Assembly: GCA_014075255.1 (NCBI GenBank)
Contig: CP046178.1
Coordinates: forward strand, 1,339,616 to 1,403,615
Reading direction: 5' to 3'
Length of the DNA: 64,000 bases
From: Gammaproteobacteria bacterium
GTDB lineage: Bacteria > Pseudomonadota > Gammaproteobacteria > UBA4575
Shown here one piece after another: positions 1 through 9,140 of this stretch. Numbering within the stretch: the stretch's first letter is position 1; each line of letters opens with the position of its first letter. The translations under genes were made by a program, and so were the position numbers. Below the pieces are notes generated by a model. It ran no database searches and was not told where the DNA came from. It was given only the letters and a program-made list of their open reading frames with translations.

Positions 1-2217
1 AACCGTTACATTTTCATCTCTTGGAGCCGCCACACCTGCATCTCCCCAAGCATGCACACCAAGAAATTGAACATCATTTGCAGAAATGCTTTCCTGCAAA
101 TGCGCTATTTTATTGTTGGAATAAAAATCGCTATTCGGAGAACTCGCAAAGGGCGCATCTTTTTGTTCATTAATAATTTTTTCAGATACCCTAACAGGAT
201 TTAATGGTTTGTAGTGCCCTGTTTTATTATGCCCAGTTGAAGTATACCAACCATTAACTGGAGCACGGGGAACACTCGTCATTCTAGTTACTTTCATCGA
301 CTTTCGCGTATAACTTGAATAAGAAGTGTTATAACGCTTGTTTATATCATCAATATCGGTTGGATCTAATTTCAAATGGTCGTATACAATCGTCAGGCCG
401 TCCCAAAAATTTATAATGGATCTTGTCCATTGACGCAAAAAATTCGTTTGTTGTTGATAAGAAGTATTATCCCAATATCGTTTTTTGCCTTCGGACATCA
501 CAACACAATAATTATTATCAGAATAATGGGCTAGATGCTTAGGCCCTTCCACCTTCTGCAAGCGAGGCCCTTGAGAACCAGGGAAAAACCCTGTAACAAC
601 ATCTGGCCCACGACCAGAACCATAATTCTCAATATAAACTGTATTAATTGAATTCCTCTTATTATGTAATGACGACGCTGCAGACTGATGTGTAATTGGC
701 TTACCGCCATGCCAAATTTCATAGTACATTCCCTGACCGACATGATCTTGCTGCCCCATTTGTTGCTGATTATAGAAAAACTGTGGTGCGCCATAATTCC
801 AATCTTTGCGCGCTGCAAAAACTCCTTTATCACCTGTATTTATAAATGTTGGTAAATTTGGAATTGAAATTAGTGAATTTGGTATGGAATCCACAAAAGA
901 GTTCGTATACATTGCTTGCTGGTATCCATTCCAGTTAGACCCCACATTACTAATGTTTTGTGTCGCCGCATTTTCCATAAAATATAATAAAGCTTTATGC
1001 GCGGCTGAACCGGTAGTATCCAATAAAGCATTTTCAGTAAAATAATGCATCCGGTGGCTCGTTATAGGCTGTGTAATAGGGTAATCCGCTGCGTAATTTC
1101 CGTTAGCGCTTTGATCTTGATGATCATTCCAGAGCCATACACCTGACTCATCGGATATATGCAGTAAAGCAGTAAGTAGCGCGAATTTATTTGACCAATT
1201 AGGATCAGGATTTGGCTGACCTGTCTGATTAGCTACAGCTCTCCATCTAGCATAAAATCGAGCTGTATTAGCAGTATAACTGGTAGCTTCGTTCCAAAAT
1301 CCTCCAGCCATGGTACCTTTATTGGGTGCAACTAATTTTGCATTCATCCAATTATCACGAAGTTCATTACGCACGTTTGTAATGTTTGCTAATACTGAAC
1401 CCTTTTCTGTTCGAGTTAGTAATTCAGAAATTTCCAACCATGAGGTGCCCTCATCAGTATCATCCGGTAAGAAATTATTTGCATACTCAGTATTTAAATG
1501 ATTCGCCCATTTTGTAAATACAGATAGTATTTTTTGTCTGTCAGATGAGCTAAATATTACTGGATAATATGCATCCAACCAAAGATAAGAATACATAAAA
1601 TCTGCAGCATGTTGTCTAAAACTATTTCGATCATTAAAATTATGTTTAACAATTTCATCGATAAGCATAGGTCTAACAACATCTTTCCAATTTCCAGCAA
1701 CACCACTTGGCACTGCGATTGCGTTGTTTCCGAACAATACCAGTGGCAATACTATCCCTGGGAATAAACTTGAATTTTCATATGCCTTGCGTCCATCAAC
1801 TGTATAGGCGCGCGCAAGTTCTACTAGTTTTGAATAACGTGTTGGATCGTTCAATGCCGATTGAATGATTAGATCTCTTCTCTCCGGAGTCAACAAAGGA
1901 ACATCATTGGTAGTAGGTGTCACAGGAGGATCTAAATCTGAACCGGGCAAATCTAGTGGATCTGTTTTTGGTGCAGATGGCCTAGGTGCAGATGGTGTAG
2001 GTGTAGATGGTGTTGGTGTTGGTGTAGATGGCGTAGGTGCAGATGGTGTAGGTGCTGATGGTGTAGGTGCTGATGGTGTAGGTGCTGATGGTGAAGATGC
2101 TGATGATGCAGATACTGGAGAATCACTACCGCCACCGCCACCGCAGCTAACTAATAAAACAGATATGAAAAGACAAAGAAATATTCTAGATATAAATAAA
2201 CTTTTATTGGAACACAT
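1..2217 (-). CDS. Lyase-like secreted lipoprotein, 3' end cut by window
   Basis: The frame is open from ATG at 2217 to base 1 (739 codons, no stop), so the C-terminus lies outside the window. The product starts with a type II signal peptide ending LLVSC followed by a Gly run (predicted lipoprotein), then a Pro-Ser-Ala-Thr linker at about residues 40-80, then a large domain. That domain is clearly paralogous to the protein at 33327-35549: both have RQHxAD, YSxxWxDAYY, MAGGxW and IEN motifs in the same order. Comparison suggests only about 90 residues are missing. The N-terminal part of the domain resembles alginate-lyase/heparinase II-III type helical domains, but I cannot fix the family. Likely role (inference): outer-membrane-anchored enzyme that cuts or remodels an acidic polysaccharide. 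Confidence 0.75.
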   Translation of the reverse strand, partial: MCSNKSLFISRIFLCLFISVLLVSCGGGGGSDSPVSASSASSPSAPTPSAPTPSAPTPSAPTPSTPTPTPSTPTPSAPRPSAPKTDPLDLPGSDLDPPVTPTTNDVPLLTPERRDLIIQSALNDPTRYSKLVELARAYTVDGRKAYENSSLFPGIVLPLVLFGNNAIAVPSGVAGNWKDVVRPMLIDEIVKHNFNDRNSFRQHAADFMYSYLWLDAYYPVIFSSSDRQKILSVFTKWANHLNTEYANNFLPDDTDEGTSWLEISELLTRTEKGSVLANITNVRNELRDNWMNAKLVAPNKGTMAGGFWNEATSYTANTARFYARWRAVANQTGQPNPDPNWSNKFALLTALLHISDESGVWLWNDHQDQSANGNYAADYPITQPITSHRMHYFTENALLDTTGSAAHKALLYFMENAATQNISNVGSNWNGYQQAMYTNSFVDSIPNSLISIPNLPTFINTGDKGVFAARKDWNYGAPQFFYNQQQMGQQDHVGQGMYYEIWHGGKPITHQSAASSLHNKRNSINTVYIENYGSGRGPDVVTGFFPGSQGPRLQKVEGPKHLAHYSDNNYCVVMSEGKKRYWDNTSYQQQTNFLRQWTRSIINFWDGLTIVYDHLKLDPTDIDDINKRYNTSYSSYTRKSMKVTRMTSVPRAPVNGWYTSTGHNKTGHYKPLNPVRVSEKIINEQKDAPFASSPNSDFYSNNKIAHLQESISANDVQFLGVHAWGDAGVAAPRDENVTV
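1971..2106 (-). repeat. Tandem repeat coding a Pro-Ser-Ala-Thr linker
   Basis: Imperfect 15-base tandem units (one strand reads ggtgtaggtgctgat) with shorter 6- and 9-base variants. Read on the minus strand they encode PSAPT/PSTPT repeats, the flexible linker between the lipobox and the enzyme domain of the truncated lipoprotein. Units are multiples of three, so copy-number change would alter linker length without breaking the frame. Confidence 0.85.
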
Positions 2218-2693
2218 AAATCCAACTCGCCTGGTGTTAGTGAAATTAATTTTGCTGATAGGCCTTCATTAGCAGTATCAGTAAGCCCATAAAATCAAAC
2301 GCGTAAATTAAATTTATGCATATATTATTTTGATTGTTGATTCTTAGATTGTTTGCAATCTATGTAATGAACTGAATCAAGGTGATAATTTTTTGTGAAC
2401 TAGGTCACAAATATAAATTTAAAGAAATTTATTTTCCTTTGGCATTTGACCAAAGGTTATGAAATTAAGACGAGTGGTAAAACTGTGAGCGCTATTTATA
2501 CAAACGAAAAAGACGAGAATATTTATTTATGATATAAAATTTTTGCGATAAAAATTCCAATAAATTCATATATATGATTAGCATATCTTGGTAACTATCT
2601 GAAAACTTTTAAATTAAATTTTAAATATAGAAGCAATAATCAGATCTTGAGTATAGATTATGAATTAATATTATTTTATTACTCACTAATAAT
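2218..2693. other. Intergenic region, AT-rich, no gene seen
   Basis: This 476-base stretch lies between the galU stop and the start of the lipoprotein gene. It should hold the lipoprotein promoter, but no convincing -35/-10 pair or terminator hairpin is visible. A weak AGGCGAG ribosome-binding site precedes the ATG at 2217. Confidence 0.5.
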
Positions 2694-3560
2694 TTAAATA
2701 CCATCTATATATTTTTTGAAAGACTTGCCGATCTGTTCATGGCGAAGGGCATATTCAACCGTAGCTTCCAGGTACCCCAACTTACTTCCACAGTCGTAGC
2801 GCTTACCAGTAAACTTATACGCTATAAGTTTTTCAGTTTTAGCTTGTTTTGCCAATGCATCGGTAAGTTGGATCTCCCCACCTGCACCTTCACGAGTTTT
2901 TTCTAGAATATCAAATATCGAGGGCTCTAATAAATAGCGACCCACCACTGCCACATTAGATGGAGCATCTTTTGGATTTGGTTTTTCAACAATTGTTTCT
3001 ACATCCCACAGATTATCTTTAACTTGTTGGCCACTAATAACACCATAGTTTTTTACATCTTCTTTTGCTACTACCTGCGCACCTACTACACCACAACGCT
3101 CTTTCTCATATACATCCAACATTTGTGAAAGGCAACCACTACCACCATCATCAATGAGATCATCCGCAAGCACTACAGCAAATGGCTCATCACCTACAAC
3201 AGGTTTTGCACATAGCACTGCATGACCCAAACCAAGAGGCTCAGATTGTCTAATGTAAATACAATTTACATTCTTAGGAAGAATATTCTGTACCAGATCC
3301 AACATGGTTTCTTTACCATCAGCCATAAGCTCTGTTTCTAACTCATATGCTTTATCAAAGTGATCTTCAATTGAACGTTTATGGCGGCCTGTTATAAATA
3401 TTAATGTGTCAATTCCTGCTGCTACGGCTTCTTCCGCTGCATATTGAATCAATGGTTTATCAACCACTGGTAGCATTTCTTTTGGATTAGCTTTAGTAGC
3501 TGGAAGAAATCTCGTGCCCAGCCCCGCAACTGGGAATACTGCTTTACGTATACTTTTCAT
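2694..3560 (-). CDS. galU: UTP-glucose-1-phosphate uridylyltransferase
   Basis: Makes UDP-glucose from UTP and glucose-1-phosphate, the entry point for LPS and exopolysaccharide precursors. The 288-residue product has the usual length. It begins with the nucleotidyltransferase signature [16 protein letters not shown] (residues 9-24) followed by [14 protein letters not shown], both highly conserved in bacterial GalU. The VLADD metal-binding stretch (around residue 130) and IVEKP are present. It is last in the minus-strand flank, separated from the comEA-like gene by 111 bases, and may be transcribed alone. Its position beside the exopolysaccharide locus and a lyase-like gene fits a precursor role, though galU is also a general housekeeping gene. 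Confidence 0.96.
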   Translation of the reverse strand: MKSIRKAVFPVAGLGTRFLPATKANPKEMLPVVDKPLIQYAAEEAVAAGIDTLIFITGRHKRSIEDHFDKAYELETELMADGKETMLDLVQNILPKNVNCIYIRQSEPLGLGHAVLCAKPVVGDEPFAVVLADDLIDDGGSGCLSQMLDVYEKERCGVVGAQVVAKEDVKNYGVISGQQVKDNLWDVETIVEKPNPKDAPSNVAVVGRYLLEPSIFDILEKTREGAGGEIQLTDALAKQAKTEKLIAYKFTGKRYDCGSKLGYLEATVEYALRHEQIGKSFKKYIDGI

Positions 3561-3671
3561 GTGTATTAGTCTATTTTTATTCTGAATTAGAAAACTAATA
3601 TTTTGGTTAATAAAACATCAAAGCAATGCTTTATTCTTAGAGCTTCGCGATTGAGCGACAAAGAGTAACAA

Positions 3672-3926
3672 TTACCGCACTAAGATATCCTCTTTATTTT
3701 TCTCTAAGGTTTTTGGACCAATTCCTTTTACATTAGCTAACTCTTCCGCTGCATAGAAAGGCCCATTTGCTTCTCTATATTCGATTATAGCCATAGCTTT
3801 TTTAGGTCCAACACCCTTTAAGTTTTCTGCTAGCTCAACCGCACTTGCAACATTAATATTGACAGGCTCTGCATAGACAACAGACATAAATAGAATAACA
3901 AAAGAGAGTAACAATAATCGCAACAT
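3672..3926 (-). CDS. ComEA-like helix-hairpin-helix secreted protein
   Basis: A small protein with an N-terminal signal peptide (about 20 residues, ending VVYA) and one ComEA-type DNA-binding domain. That domain starts with VNINVASAVELAENLKGVG and has a second hairpin VKGIGPKTLEKN. The domain binds DNA without sequence specificity. Stand-alone ComEA-like proteins in Gram-negatives are exported to the periplasm and help DNA uptake. A GTG at 3947 would extend the N-terminus by seven residues. The ATG at 3926 is preferred because it places the signal peptide at the very start. No other competence genes are nearby. Confidence 0.8.
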   Translation of the reverse strand: MLRLLLLSFVILFMSVVYAEPVNINVASAVELAENLKGVGPKKAMAIIEYREANGPFYAAEELANVKGIGPKTLEKNKEDILVR

Positions 3927-4059
3927 TCGACCCACCCGACATTGCACAATTTTAGTGGTAGTTAGAATCTATCTAACTATGGTTTATATTTATTTGTCTT
4001 ATTTAATTTATCTAGGTTAGCTAAAAATTACAATTCTTTCTGAGGATTTATTTTTACAT

Positions 4060-4770
4060 CTAAATACTCGAGGACCAGTCTTCAAGATATTGATTCATAA
4101 CCATAATAGGATCACTCGCTGCTGTAATAGGCCTACCTACAACAATGTAATTCGCACCAAATATGCGAGCTTGCTGAGGGGATGCAATTCTGCTTTGATC
4201 ATTTGCCTGATCATTTTGCATGCGTATTCCAGGTGTAACCAGCATCGGTTGCTTTCCCCACTTTGCTCTAATTATGGCCACCTCATGAGCGGAACACACC
4301 ATGCCATCCAATTTAGCGGCTATCGCTAACTCAGCGAGTGTCATAACGCATTCGCTAGGAGTTTGTTGAATACCTATACTATTTAATTGTTGTTGATCTA
4401 TTGACGTCAACACCGTGACCGCAACTAACTTAGTTGCTTGAGATGATGGCGTTGCAGACATTGCGTCATAAGCAGCTCTCATCATAGTAGCGCCACCCAA
4501 AGCATGCAACGTCATCATCCACACCCCTAAGTTAGAAGCCGACTTACATGCCGAAGCTACGGTATTTGGGATATCGTGGAGCTTTAAGTCCAAAAAAACT
4601 TGGTGGCCTTTGGCACTTAACTGTTCAACAAATTTCGGCCCTTCTGCGATAAATAATTCAAGACCTACTTTTAATTTACACGGCTGTCCTTGTATGCGCA
4701 GCAAAAAATCATTTGCTAACTTAGCATTAGGATAATCAAGAGCAACGATGATTGGACTATCTTCAGTCAT
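4060..4770 (-). CDS. pyrF: Orotidine 5'-phosphate decarboxylase
   Basis: Last step of UMP synthesis, decarboxylating OMP. The 236-residue TIM-barrel has the catalytic DLKLHDIPNTV signature (Asp-x-Lys-x-x-Asp) near residue 60, an N-terminal ALDYP strand and the C-terminal GRPI phosphate-binding loop. It sits directly downstream of lapB (37-base gap), the same pairing as in E. coli, where pyrF follows lapAB, and is probably co-transcribed. Confidence 0.96.
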   Translation of the reverse strand: MTEDSPIIVALDYPNAKLANDFLLRIQGQPCKLKVGLELFIAEGPKFVEQLSAKGHQVFLDLKLHDIPNTVASACKSASNLGVWMMTLHALGGATMMRAAYDAMSATPSSQATKLVAVTVLTSIDQQQLNSIGIQQTPSECVMTLAELAIAAKLDGMVCSAHEVAIIRAKWGKQPMLVTPGIRMQNDQANDQSRIASPQQARIFGANYIVVGRPITAASDPIMVMNQYLEDWSSSI

Positions 4771-4807
4771 AACAAGTAGATGTATATTTCCTTATATCCA
4801 AACTTTG

Positions 4808-5965
4808 TTAATTTAAACTAGGCATAACGGGTACAACAGTCCCCCAAGAATGGCAACTTGGGCATTGCCAATATAATAATTTCCCATGAAACCCACATTG
4901 TTTACATTGGTGTGTACTGCGATTACTAATAAATTGCTCAACACTTTTCTGAATTTTCACCAATCCCATTTCACTTATAGATTCATGTTCATAATTTTTA
5001 CTTTTTAGAAATCCATTTACCTCAAGCAGAGACAACTCAGACTTTTCTAACAACCAGTCTAAAATAATTTTTTTATCAACATCGTCTTCTCTTAACTCCT
5101 CAAGTAAACTGCTTAACGTTAACGCGCTTAAATTAGTATCATTAATACTACGAAGAAACTGCTTAAACCCTTGGCGATCACCCTGATGTAAAAAAGCTTC
5201 TCGCAGTTTCATAAAAACTTCTGGCAAATATTCAGGTTTTTGTTTTGCTACAGCAACATAAGACTTTATTGCAGATTTAAAATTTTCCTCATGCATAGCA
5301 ATATGACCCAACAACACACTAGCGCGCGCGCAATTATTATCATAGGAAAGTGCTTTTTTAGCTAGTTTCTTAGCTTCATTTTCATCATTACCGCTGTTTT
5401 CTAAAGCCATCTCACTAAGCTCACAATAATAGTGCGCAGTAATGTGATTCAATTTTTTACCTTGTACCTTTTCTAACTTTTTAGTGGTCTCAATCGCCAT
5501 ACTCCATTCTTTTTCTTGCTCATACAAACCAAGCAATAATGGGTATGCTTCATCAGTTTGCAGCCCAATTTCTATAACATCGTTTAATAAGGACTCAGCT
5601 CGATCTAGCAGACCTGCTTTGAGGTAGTCTTTAGCTAACTCCAGTAGTGCAGTAGACTTATCGATTACTTCTAGAGTTGGTCTGGCGATTAAATTTTGAT
5701 GAATGCGAATGGCTCTATCCACTTCACCTCTACGACGAAACATATTGCCTAACACCAAATGCGTTTCCACCGTTTCCGTATCGACATCAACCAAATCAAT
5801 AAATACTTCAAGCGCTTTATCTGGCTGTTCATTTAATAGATAGTTTAAACCTTTTAAATATTCACCAGGTATTTTTGGCTTTGAACGATTTTTATAAAAT
5901 ATTTGCGCTAGAAACCAACCCGCAACTCCCGCTAAAAGCAGCAGTAACCAATATATTTCCGGCAT
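4808..5965 (-). CDS. lapB: Lipopolysaccharide assembly protein LapB (YciM)
   Basis: An inner-membrane-anchored TPR protein that in E. coli links FtsH to LpxC turnover and so sets LPS synthesis. The 385-residue product has one N-terminal membrane helix (residues 4-22), a run of TPR-like helical pairs to about residue 300, and a C-terminal rubredoxin-like zinc ribbon with two CxxC pairs (CKQCGFHG and CPSCHSWG). This architecture is diagnostic. Its start overlaps the lapA stop (TAATG), indicating translational coupling. Confidence 0.95.
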   Translation of the reverse strand: MPEIYWLLLLLAGVAGWFLAQIFYKNRSKPKIPGEYLKGLNYLLNEQPDKALEVFIDLVDVDTETVETHLVLGNMFRRRGEVDRAIRIHQNLIARPTLEVIDKSTALLELAKDYLKAGLLDRAESLLNDVIEIGLQTDEAYPLLLGLYEQEKEWSMAIETTKKLEKVQGKKLNHITAHYYCELSEMALENSGNDENEAKKLAKKALSYDNNCARASVLLGHIAMHEENFKSAIKSYVAVAKQKPEYLPEVFMKLREAFLHQGDRQGFKQFLRSINDTNLSALTLSSLLEELREDDVDKKIILDWLLEKSELSLLEVNGFLKSKNYEHESISEMGLVKIQKSVEQFISNRSTHQCKQCGFHGKLLYWQCPSCHSWGTVVPVMPSLN

Positions 5966-6258
5966 TAATGAGAACTCTTGATGGGAAGTTGACGAAGATT
6001 AGCAACCTCTTGTTCTGCAACAGTTACTTTTTTAGCTAATGTTCTAGCTTTATTTTTGTTCTTTAGAATTATGCTTATGCTAAATAATATTCCAATTAAT
6101 GCTCCCAACACAAAACATACCAACATCGTTAAACCGAGAGGTACTTGATAGCTTTGAATGACTAAATTCAAGGAAACCAGATCAAGATTTTCTAGTGTAA
6201 ATACGAAAAATAAAAGAATTAACGCGAGGAAAAAAATGAAGAGTGAAAAACGTGCCAT
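5965..6258 (-). CDS. lapA: Lipopolysaccharide assembly protein LapA
   Basis: Small inner-membrane partner of LapB. The 97 residues contain two hydrophobic helices (about 4-23 and 40-65) with a conserved-looking N-L-x-x-V-x-L-N-L stretch between them and a cytoplasmic, coiled-coil-prone tail. Identification rests on this topology, size and the one-base overlap with lapB. It lies 49 bases downstream of ihfB, the classical rpsA-ihfB-lapA-lapB-pyrF order. Confidence 0.9.
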   Translation of the reverse strand: MARFSLFIFFLALILLFFVFTLENLDLVSLNLVIQSYQVPLGLTMLVCFVLGALIGILFSISIILKNKNKARTLAKKVTVAEQEVANLRQLPIKSSH

Positions 6259-6307
6259 TTAGAATTGAACCACGTACAAACCTACCACAGGTTTAATGCA
6301 ATAAAAC

Positions 6308-6628
6308 CTAATCGTCGGTTAAACTTTTGTTGACACGTTCGCGTAGTTCTTTACCAGGTTTAAAATGAGGCACATGCTTCCCAGGTAGTGACACAGCATC
6401 ACCTGTTTTTGGGTTACGACCGATACGCGGCGGCCGAAAGTGTAACGAAAAACTACCGAAACCACGTATTTCTATACGGTCACCTTGTGACAATGACGTG
6501 CTCATTTGCTCAATAATACTTTTAATCGATAGTTCTATATCTTTATGAGCAAGATGATTTTGTTTTAATGATATCTTTTCAATAAGCTCCGACTTAGTAA
6601 TCATGTTTTTTTCATCATGTATGTTCAT
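6308..6628 (-). CDS. ihfB: Integration host factor subunit beta
   Basis: DNA-bending histone-like protein, partner of IhfA. The DNABII fold is evident: [10 protein letters not shown] at the N-terminus, [20 protein letters not shown] in the centre and the DNA-intercalating arm with RIGRNPKTG. At 106 residues it is longer than usual because of an eight-residue leader before MITKSEL. The upstream start at 6628 is preferred because AGGAG lies six bases before it, while the internal ATG lacks a clear ribosome-binding site. It follows rpsA by 55 bases. Confidence 0.95.
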   Translation of the reverse strand: MNIHDEKNMITKSELIEKISLKQNHLAHKDIELSIKSIIEQMSTSLSQGDRIEIRGFGSFSLHFRPPRIGRNPKTGDAVSLPGKHVPHFKPGKELRERVNKSLTDD

Positions 6629-6683
6629 GAGTTACTCCTATTTTGGACCGTTACTTAATTCGTTTGTAGTTAATTATTATTAA

Positions 6684-8369
6684 TTATTCAGTAGAATCGC
6701 CATTACTATCTTCAATCGATTCCTTCAAAATATCACCAAGACTCATAGAAGCTGATTCATTACTACTGTATTCCTGAACTGCTGCTGATTCTTCTTGATA
6801 GTCTTTTGCCTTGATCGATAAATTTATAGTTCTAGATTTCTTATCTACTCCAATAAACTTAGCTTCGACCTCATCACCTTCTTTTAGCACGGTGCGCGCA
6901 TCTTCAACGCGATCTCGTGCGATTTCAGACGCTTTTAATACACCTTCGACCCCATCACCTAAATCAATAATGGCTGCCTTAGCATCTATCTCCAACACCT
7001 TACCAGTAATGATACTTCCCTTTGGATGCTCTGCAAAGAAGCCTGAGAATGGATCTTTCTCCATTTGCTTAACGCCTAACGAGATACGCTCACGTTCAGC
7101 ATCTACAGAAAGCACCATGGCACGTAGTTCATCACCTTTCTTGTAGCTGCGTACAGCTTCCTCACCAGTATCGCTCCATGACAAATCTGATAGATGAACT
7201 AGACCATCAATACCGCCATCAAGGCCAACGAAAATTCCAAAATCAGTGATGGATTTGATAGTACCCGTCACTTCACTACCTTTATCATGACTGGTTGCAA
7301 AGTCGTCCCATGGGTTCGATTTACACTGTTTCATGCCTAGTGAAATTCTACGACGCTCTTCATCGATATCTAGAATCATCACTTCAACTTCATCACCCAA
7401 CGATACCATCTTTGCAGGATTTACATTCTTATTAGTCCAGTCCATCTCAGAAACGTGAACCAAGCCTTCGATACCTTCTTCAATTTCAACAAAGCAACCA
7501 TAATCTGCAATATTAGTAACCTTTCCAAAGATGCGAGTGTTTTCAGGATAACGACGATCAATGTCTCTCCATGGGTCATCATCAAGCTGCTTGAGCCCAA
7601 GTGATACTCGAGTCTTTTCTTTATCAAACTTAAGTACACGCACTTCGATTTCATCACCAATAGCGACAATTTCCGAAGGATGCTTAACACGCTTCCATGC
7701 CATATCAGTGATATGCAATAAACCATCTACCCCACCAAGATCTAAGAACGCACCGTAATCCGTTAAGTTCTTAACGATACCTTTAACAACAGCACCTTCT
7801 TTCAATGCCTCTATGAGTTCTTCACGTTCTGCGCTGTATTCAGATTCAACTACTGCACGACGTGATACCACCACGTTATTACGCTTAAGATCGATTTTAA
7901 TTACTTTGAATTCAAGTTCTTTACCTTCTAGGTATGAAGTGTCGCGTACTGGACGCACATCGACTAATGACCCAGGTAAAAAGGCACGAAGATCACCTAG
8001 CTCAACTGTGAATCCACCTTTAACCTTACCTGTAATCGTTCCGGTAACCGTTTCACCAGACTCGTGAACGGTTTCTAACTCGGTCCATGCTTTGGCACGT
8101 CGAGCTTTTTCACGTGAAAGTTTAGTTTCGCCATAACCATCTTCAAGCATGTCCAATGCAACTTCAACGGTATCGCCTACTTCTACTTCTAGAACACCAT
8201 CAGTAACCTTGAATTGGTCAATTGGGATGATGCCTTCTGATTTTAGACCGGCATATACAATTACGGCATCTTTATTAATATCTACAACAGTGCCACTAAT
8301 AATGGCGCCTACAGTTGTATTTAAATTGATTACGCTCTCTTCAAAGAGCTCTGCAAAACTTTCACTCAT
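6684..8369 (-). CDS. rpsA: 30S ribosomal protein S1
   Basis: Binds mRNA on the small ribosomal subunit and is needed for translation of messages with weak Shine-Dalgarno sites. The 561-residue product has six S1/OB-fold repeats (recurring G-x-V-x-x-I/L-x-D-Y/F-G-x-F-V blocks at roughly 90-residue spacing), the proteobacterial arrangement. Its own start lacks a strong Shine-Dalgarno sequence, which matches the known unusual initiation region of E. coli rpsA. It is preceded by cmk with a 39-base gap, as in many gammaproteobacteria. Confidence 0.97.
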   Translation of the reverse strand: MSESFAELFEESVINLNTTVGAIISGTVVDINKDAVIVYAGLKSEGIIPIDQFKVTDGVLEVEVGDTVEVALDMLEDGYGETKLSREKARRAKAWTELETVHESGETVTGTITGKVKGGFTVELGDLRAFLPGSLVDVRPVRDTSYLEGKELEFKVIKIDLKRNNVVVSRRAVVESEYSAEREELIEALKEGAVVKGIVKNLTDYGAFLDLGGVDGLLHITDMAWKRVKHPSEIVAIGDEIEVRVLKFDKEKTRVSLGLKQLDDDPWRDIDRRYPENTRIFGKVTNIADYGCFVEIEEGIEGLVHVSEMDWTNKNVNPAKMVSLGDEVEVMILDIDEERRRISLGMKQCKSNPWDDFATSHDKGSEVTGTIKSITDFGIFVGLDGGIDGLVHLSDLSWSDTGEEAVRSYKKGDELRAMVLSVDAERERISLGVKQMEKDPFSGFFAEHPKGSIITGKVLEIDAKAAIIDLGDGVEGVLKASEIARDRVEDARTVLKEGDEVEAKFIGVDKKSRTINLSIKAKDYQEESAAVQEYSSNESASMSLGDILKESIEDSNGDSTE

Positions 8370-8408
8370 AGTAATCTTATTTCAATTCCTATTATTTTTA
8401 GGGATCGG

Positions 8409-9125
8409 TTAATGCCCGCCACGAACAATTTCAGCAATTCGATCTACAGCTTGCTGAATTGATAAATTCGTCGAATCCACAAGTAAAGCGTCATCGGCAG
8501 GACGTAATGGAGAGACATTGCGATTTTGATCCCTAGAATCTCGCGTCTCTATCTCTTTCAAAAGGGGCCCAAGGCTAGCACTAATGCCTTGTTTCTTCAA
8601 CTGTTTCTGCCTTCTCAGTGCCCTCTCATGTGGGCTAGCAGTGAGGAATATTTTACGCTCAGCATCCGGGAAAACCACCGTACCCATATCTCGCCCCTCT
8701 GCTACCAAACCTGGTAATTGTCTAAAAGAATGCTGCTTTTCTAGCAAAGCAGCCCGCACTTGTTGCAAAGACGCCAACTCAGAGGCTCTGCTTGCACAAT
8801 CCTCAGTACGTAATTCGCCTGATACCTCATACTCATTCAAGAATACGGGTACATTCTCTTGCTGATCATTTGCTTGTGTCTGAGCGCTCATGTTTTGAGC
8901 ATCAAAGCCAAACCTAACATTCATTTCCGCGCATAAAGACACCAGGCCCTGTATGTCATCTACTTCTATCTCTTTTTGCTGGCTCAGCAAACTCAATACC
9001 CGATACATAGCGCCACTATCCAAATAATGGTATTTCAGAGTAGACGCAACTTGTCTGGCAATCGTACCTTTACCAGAGCCTGCAGGACCATCGATGGTGA
9101 TTACAGGTATAGAGTTTTCGGTCAT
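8409..9125 (-). CDS. cmk: Cytidylate kinase
   Basis: Phosphorylates CMP and dCMP. The 238-residue product opens with ITIDGPAGSGKGT (P-loop, residues 10-22) followed by YHYLDSGAMYR, the CMP-binding motif. It also contains EGRDMGTVVFP and a lid with RRQKQL. An insertion of about 15 residues (a Gln/Asn-rich segment near residues 78-92) precedes the FLNEYEVSGELRT substrate motif and makes it slightly longer than the E. coli enzyme. It lies 15 bases after aroA. Confidence 0.96.
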   Translation of the reverse strand: MTENSIPVITIDGPAGSGKGTIARQVASTLKYHYLDSGAMYRVLSLLSQQKEIEVDDIQGLVSLCAEMNVRFGFDAQNMSAQTQANDQQENVPVFLNEYEVSGELRTEDCASRASELASLQQVRAALLEKQHSFRQLPGLVAEGRDMGTVVFPDAERKIFLTASPHERALRRQKQLKKQGISASLGPLLKEIETRDSRDQNRNVSPLRPADDALLVDSTNLSIQQAVDRIAEIVRGGH

Positions 9126-9140
9126 GGTGATTTAAGGAGT

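Noticed and set aside
1971-2106. CRISPR-like array
   Set aside because: Units are contiguous without unique spacers and encode a regular protein linker.
2125-2137. ops/JUMPstart-like GGCGGTAG on the minus strand near the lyase lipoprotein start
   Set aside because: It lies within codons for the Gly run after the lipobox, downstream of the start codon, and is not in a leader; coincidence.
1953-2141. His-Leu-rich open frame (repeated HHQHL) that looks like a metal-binding protein
   Set aside because: It is the shifted frame of the tandem repeat inside the real lipoprotein gene; homology to the 33327-35549 protein fixes the other frame.
6605-6628. Shorter ihfB start at the internal ATG (MITKSEL) as the true start
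   Set aside because: No ribosome-binding site precedes it, while AGGAG sits six bases before the upstream ATG.
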